Assembly: GCA_027574665.1 (NCBI GenBank) | Contig: CM050690.1 | Span: forward strand, 33,822,357 to 33,886,356 | Direction of reading: 5' to 3' | DNA length: 64,000 nucleotides | From: Rhynochetos jubatus | Taxonomy: Eukaryota; Chordata; Aves; Eurypygiformes; Rhynochetidae | Shown here: in pieces, positions 61,501-64,000 of the stretch | How positions within the stretch are numbered: position 1 is the first letter of the stretch | How the letters are laid out: each line of letters opens with the position of its first letter | Notes under the pieces: generated by a model | Told to the model about the DNA's origin: nothing | Database searches by the model: none | What the model saw: only the letters and a program-made list of their open reading frames with translations | Program-made: the position numbers and the translations under genes

Positions 61501-63878
61501 GCAGTGCAGTGCAACACAATGACTCCCTGAATCTGCCGGGCCATGGACCATCCTTAACCTCAACTGTTCTCATGCAGCATCAGATATCCTTAGTATCAAA
61601 CTTCTAAACAAATATGTTTTAAAAGGTATCGGGTTATACAGCTGATGTGTGGATCACCGTAACCTGCAGGCCATCCTTAGGGAATGATTGGCTTAATGCA
61701 TAATAGTTTGGTTGTGGTGTTCTGATTCCAAGACCTTCTGCTTTTCCTGGTCAACACCATACTTAAAACCTTCTATTCAAATGTTTGGGGGTTTTTTAAT
61801 CCTTAGCTGTTATGTAGAGGAATTTGTCCTCATAAACCTACTTGGCCCATCTGGCCCACTGGTATCAGAACATCCTAATGTCTACAGTTCTTTTAGGGAC
61901 AGAGGTCTACTGGTTCCATCCATAATAGCAGCAGACCCAAGTGGTATGCAAAACAAGGAGAACAGGAAAAGAACTCTCTTCAGAATAGACAACGAAAACA
62001 TCTGCATGTTTATCCAGGCAAATTTGATTTAAATATTTGAAACAGCATCCCAGAAAAGAAAACAGCAGCAGCAACAAGAAGGAAAAACAAACAAACAAAC
62101 CCACCAAAACAATTACATTATGCACTGTGGATCAGTTAGTGTATCAGAGCAAGAGACAAAAAAAGGAATTTGCTGTATTTGCTGTATGTGAGGGTAGTGG
62201 TCTTGCTGACTGACCTTTTCAAATCAAAATTTTATTTTGAAATCTGTGTTAAACCACTGTTGAAGGGAAAATATGAGAAGCAGGACAAATGAACAAAATG
62301 CTCAATAAGCAGTGCAGGACCAGTCAACAAACAGATCCTCCTTTCAAATCAGATATGTTAAGTAATATTTTTTATGAACTGAAGGCTTATAGTTCTCTAT
62401 TAGGTGAAAAATGTTAAGCCTAACTGAAGACAGAGCCCATCTTAAGACCCTTATGTACAATTGCACTGCTGCCTGAAGGAAGACTGTTTTCCTTAAGCCA
62501 CATAGTCACAGTTAAGCACCAAGAAACTCAACACGTGGTTCCACTGCTGTTTTCTGGCTTGTGATCTTCTAAAAGTTGGCCACACACTCACGAGAACAAC
62601 AAAGGCCATTGGTCCATGTTGCCTGTCAGATGGAGTCCTTGGACCAGAAGTAGCACTTCAGTGGGCTCTAAAGATAAGAATGAAGGCAATATGCACTATT
62701 TAAGATTGTGATATATCATGTTCTTATTACAAAGAGCAAGACAAAGGAATGATGAGTAGTAAAGTACTGTGTCCAACCCATTTCTTTGTCCCTATATACG
62801 GTTGTATTCTGTCATGTGCCATTTTCCTCAGAAAACAGTCTCTCTTTTGCACATATGAAAAGCCCTTTAAGCAGTATGACCTAACATTGTCGCACATGAG
62901 CACTTGGTAGACTGGCAAAGATTCAACTAAACGTACAGAAATACTGTCTGTTAAAAAATAACCAGCTACCAACTCTGCCCTTTTAAACACAGAAACTTTT
63001 GGCATGTGTCCCAAATGAGTTTGCATTCTACCCCGGAGGCACCGTTTTTGAAGATACGAACAGTTCTCAGGCTCCAAACCAAAAGCGCCGCCATACCAAA
63101 AAGGAAAATTTGCTTTTAGTAATTACTGCAGTTACTCCTGAAACAGAGTCACTATCTGGGATGAGTTCAGGCCACTAATAGCTATTCATATTTCTGAAGA
63201 GCTGCAAGCAAATCCTGAAATTTGAAACTGGGAGCATCAAGTTTCAAACTCTGAAATATCCTGACCAAACACAACTCCATTACCCCAGGCTTTGAGGTAA
63301 CACACAAAGCCTGTACATGGGAAGATATTCTGGCTTTGCTTCCCCAGTGCTCTTAAGTTAGCTGGCTTAACTGTTTTGCTGATGTCTGTGGGCCTGACAG
63401 CTACTTTTGACATTTTGGACAAAATACAGCTTCACTGACGCTGCACGTCACTTGGAAACGATGAGGGTGATGCTTGGGTGCGGGGTCAGTGCACCCTTCC
63501 TTGGAACAGAACGTGTGAAGGGAGGTGAGAGGAGGAAAGGGAAGAAGGAGGGGCTGATAGGGAGACATTGCTACTTGGGTCAACTGGCTGTTGATATAAA
63601 ATTCTCCAAAATCACGAAAGAAAGGTAAGTCCTTTGGTGTGATTTCCCACAAAGGCAGTCACGTGTTCCCTCTTTCTTTCTAGCTCCGACTTCTCTACGA
63701 GTGCAACCCTATGGCTTTCATCGTTGAGCAGGCAGGCGGGATGGCGACTACAGGCACTGAGGCGGTGTTGGATGTGAAACCTGAGAGCATTCACCAGAGA
63801 GTTCCTCTCATCCTCGGTTCTCCCGAAGACGTGCAGGAATACCTCGCTTGCGTACAGAAACACCAGAAGAGCAGCTAA
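40403..63878 (+). CDS. FBP2: Fructose-1,6-bisphosphatase 2 (muscle type), 7 coding exons
   Basis: Muscle isozyme of the same reaction, used to make glycogen from lactate; the mammalian form is very sensitive to AMP. The coding exons are 40403-40575, 43241-43403, 44325-44417, 51063-51203, 52563-52700, 59341-59460 and 63684-63878, giving 340 residues (human FBP2 has 339). All joins are GT-AG and in frame, with the same exon phases as FBP1. Muscle identity is shown by [10 protein letters not shown], Lys at the mature-20 position (residue 21), [40 protein letters not shown] and VLDVKPE. The active-site boxes [21 protein letters not shown] and YECNP are intact. Odd points are an extra Ala28 just before the AMP loop TGELT, Phe59 (mature Tyr57 equivalent), Pro133 (Ser131 equivalent) and Lys142 (Arg140 equivalent). 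The gene spans 23.5 kb, nearly three times FBP1, because of repeat-filled introns. The 3' UTR continues past the window edge. Confidence 0.97.
40576..43240 (+). other. FBP2: FBP2 intron 1
   Basis: 2,665 bp. Apart from a duplicated hairpin at 40913-40960, listed separately, it holds no transposon or gene I recognise. The open frame beginning 42783 enters exon 2 from the intron and is not a separate gene. Confidence 0.75.
40913..40960. repeat. Tandem hairpin repeat, two 29-bp units
   Basis: Unit 1 contains AATATCAT ACG ATGATATT (40913-40931), a perfect 8-bp stem with a 3-base loop. Unit 2 at 40942-40960 is AATATCAC ACC ATGATATT, with one stem mismatch. Both are preceded by GCAG or AGCAG and lie about 340 bases after FBP2 exon 1. 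Confidence 0.8.
43241..43403 (+). CDS. FBP2: FBP2 exon 2
   Basis: 163 bp after acceptor CCCTGTAG. The split codon gives Met58 and then Phe59, so HLYGIAG of most FBPases reads HMFGIAG. VKKLD and VTEEN are kept. The exon ends KEKR before a GTCCGT donor that departs from the usual GTRAGT. Reading straight on gives a spurious frame to 43541. Confidence 0.94.
43404..44324 (+). other. FBP2: FBP2 intron 2
   Basis: 921 bp, with donor GTCCGT and acceptor TTTTAG. It starts GC-rich and then turns AT-rich, with ATTATTATT around 43608-43616. No transposon or gene is recognised. Confidence 0.75.
44325..44417 (+). CDS. FBP2: FBP2 exon 3
   Basis: 93 bp, 31 residues, from GKYVV to IYKK. The [10 protein letters not shown] metal box is intact. 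Pro133 (CCG, 44385-44387) and Lys142 (AAA, 44412-44414) differ from the human muscle enzyme (Ser and Arg, from memory). The donor is GTAAGA. Confidence 0.95.
48022..48845 (+). mobile_element. CR1 LINE 3' portion
   Basis: Matches the CR1 ORF2 C-terminal region: [37 protein letters not shown] and [16 protein letters not shown], in two frames separated by a shift near 48440. A 3' UTR ending GATGATCTTAGAGGTC and CCTATGATTCTTT follows. It is 5'-truncated, lacks the RT catalytic box and is dead. The sense orientation in FBP2 intron 3 agrees with the gene. Confidence 0.9.
49013..49210 (+). repeat. Unclassified dispersed repeat, copy A
   Basis: Shares a collinear block with 51641-51836 in the same orientation. 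Matching words include TGTGTCAG, ACAGCATGG, AACAGATTAAAT, AGAAGCAGGAT, CCTTTAAAT and AGGGTTTGTTAAA. Divergence is roughly 20 percent by eye. The similarity may extend upstream to about 48980. It could be an old LTR or SINE, or a local duplication. Confidence 0.7.
49250..49372 (+). mobile_element. CR1 3'-end fragment
   Basis: Includes AAAAGATGTGTGGATGTGG, AACAGTTGGACTTGGTGACC, a TTTCCAACCTAACC block and ATTCCATGATTCTATT, the typical CR1 3' UTR end. It lies 40 bases after repeat copy A. Confidence 0.85.
49706..49747 (+). repeat. 24-bp tandem duplication
   Basis: TTCATATGACATGTAGAT occurs at 49706-49723 and again at 49730-49747, separated by ATAGTT. Two units only; probably a slippage product. 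Confidence 0.8.
51063..51203 (+). CDS. FBP2: FBP2 exon 4
   Basis: 141 bp, 47 residues, [10 protein letters not shown] to CFMLDP, the ordinary family length. It keeps the muscle-type ALSTGQGVD segment. It lies between the two copies of a dispersed repeat at 49013-49210 and 51641-51836. Confidence 0.95.
51204..52562 (+). other. FBP2: FBP2 intron 4
   Basis: 1,359 bp, GT-AG. Contains dispersed repeat copy B. Nothing else is recognised. Confidence 0.75.
51641..51836 (+). repeat. Unclassified dispersed repeat, copy B
   Basis: Second copy of the block at 49013-49210, direct orientation, 2.6 kb downstream, so the pair brackets FBP2 exon 4. No terminal inverted repeats or poly-A tail could be made out in either copy. 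Confidence 0.7.
52563..52700 (+). CDS. FBP2: FBP2 exon 5
   Basis: 138 bp, 46 residues, [11 protein letters not shown] to KKKFPE. It retains the full basic motif KKKGK that serves as a nuclear localisation signal in mammalian FBPases, unlike the FBP1 copy, which reads [17 protein letters not shown] is intact. Confidence 0.95.
54928..54951 (+). repeat. Poly-T tract
   Basis: A near-uninterrupted run of over 20 T. It could be the poly-A tail of an antisense retrocopy, but the sequence to its right does not resemble any coding region I know, so it is recorded as a simple repeat. Confidence 0.85.
57130..57679 (+). mobile_element. Solo LTR of an avian endogenous retrovirus
   Basis: Begins TGTCTTGGTTTTGGCTGGGA, continues TAAAGTTAATTTTTTTCCTAG, and ends GGTTAAACCATAAAACA, giving the TG...CA ends of an LTR. 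Near the 3' end the ATATTAAACTGTC block can act as a polyadenylation signal (ATTAAA). The flanks AAAG and AAGT allow a short target duplication, with ambiguity of a base. No gag, pol or env is adjacent, so it is the product of LTR-LTR recombination. It is in sense orientation in FBP2 intron 5. The 5' two thirds match the element at 4020-4565. Confidence 0.8.
59341..59460 (+). CDS. FBP2: FBP2 exon 6
   Basis: 120 bp, 40 residues, [15 protein letters not shown] to KSPKGK, following acceptor TTTTTCAG. The substrate residues Arg243, Tyr244, Tyr264 and Lys274 (mature human numbering) have counterparts here. An antisense CR1 begins about 180 bases downstream. Confidence 0.95.
59640..61045 (-). mobile_element. 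CR1 LINE, antisense, long open RT frame
   Basis: On the minus strand a single frame of 334 codons (60954-59950) covers most of the CR1 reverse transcriptase and C-terminal region. YLDFSKAFD (58-66) holds the first catalytic Asp, SGVPQGS lies at 115-121 and an intact RFADD catalytic box at 145-149, followed by [12 protein letters not shown] and [18 protein letters not shown] stop lies after SMLINI, and the 3' UTR then runs to about 59640 (GAGGTCTCTTCCAACCCC on the minus strand). The upstream part, including the endonuclease, is missing, so it cannot move on its own. The long frame suggests it is the youngest CR1 in the window. Confidence 0.93.
62086..62102 (+). repeat. (AAAC)n microsatellite
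   Basis: About four AAAC units in FBP2 intron 6; a short simple repeat. Confidence 0.75.
63684..63878 (+). CDS. FBP2: FBP2 exon 7 (terminal coding part)
   Basis: Encodes the last 64 residues, [12 protein letters not shown] to CVQKHQKSS, ending TAA at 63876-63878. It contains the Glu280 equivalent and the muscle-type VLDVKPE and [11 protein letters not shown]. Only 122 bases of 3' UTR remain in the window, and no polyadenylation signal is seen in them. Confidence 0.95.
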   Translation, partial: LRLLYECNPMAFIVEQAGGMATTGTEAVLDVKPESIHQRVPLILGSPEDVQEYLACVQKHQKSS

Positions 63879-64000
63879 AGGCTTTTCCCCGTCAGACCTT
63901 GTGCATCCATCTTCAGATTACAGGAAAAGCTGTACCTTTCAAGATGGTGGATTCTAGCAATTAGCACCCATCTCTCAGTGAAAATCTTTATGACAACAAG
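63879..64000 (+). other. FBP2: FBP2 3' UTR (partial)
   Basis: Non-coding sequence after the FBP2 stop to the window edge. No AATAAA or ATTAAA is present, so the transcript is expected to extend beyond the window. Confidence 0.8.

Larger units (their letters stand above)
59461..63683 (+). other. FBP2: FBP2 intron 6
   Basis: 4,223 bp. The antisense CR1 at 59640-61045 fills its first third. An AAAC microsatellite lies near 62086-62102. No other gene or RNA is recognised. Confidence 0.75.

Noticed and set aside
1-64000. CRISPR arrays, bacterial operons, tRNA or rRNA genes
   Set aside because: No regularly spaced direct repeats, no bacterial gene organisation, and no cloverleaf or rRNA signature words were found. 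This is vertebrate DNA.

Overview
This is vertebrate nuclear DNA, almost certainly avian. It has CR1 LINE copies with the typical octamer-like 3' ends, an avian-type solo LTR, short introns with GT-AG splice sites, and the FBP1-FBP2 gene pair in head-to-tail order. That pair is Z-linked in chicken, so a Z-chromosome origin is likely; this rests on synteny knowledge and is not proven by the window. An intact FBP2 argues against a hummingbird, a group in which FBP2 loss has been reported.

Layout. 1-25.5 kb is gene-poor flank upstream of FBP1. It holds a truncated LTR fused to a CR1 copy (4.0-5.7 kb), a T/G simple repeat, a hAT-like DNA transposon fossil (12.2-12.5 kb), a short GC-rich islet (13.1 kb), a CR1 copy with a broken reverse transcriptase (19.3-21.0 kb) and a CTCF-like motif (22.0 kb). 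A GC-rich promoter at about 25.6-25.85 kb leads into FBP1 (25856-34481, 7 coding exons, 339 residues, liver-type fructose-1,6-bisphosphatase). A 5.9 kb spacer follows, then FBP2 (40403-63878, 7 coding exons, 340 residues, muscle-type isozyme). Its 3' UTR runs off the right edge. FBP2 introns carry two large CR1 copies, a solo LTR and a diverged 200-bp repeat pair flanking exon 4.

Function. Both genes encode the gluconeogenic enzyme that hydrolyses fructose-1,6-bisphosphate to fructose-6-phosphate and phosphate. Exon boundaries match one to one, so the two arose by tandem duplication. All active-site motifs I checked are intact in both. The most interesting biology is in the regulatory residues. 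FBP2 has a one-residue insertion beside the AMP-binding loop and changes at positions equivalent to mature Tyr57, Ser131 and Arg140. FBP1 has a one-residue insertion near mature 177-181. I found no previously unknown multi-gene system, no CRISPR, no tRNA or rRNA, and no other protein-coding gene I could support.
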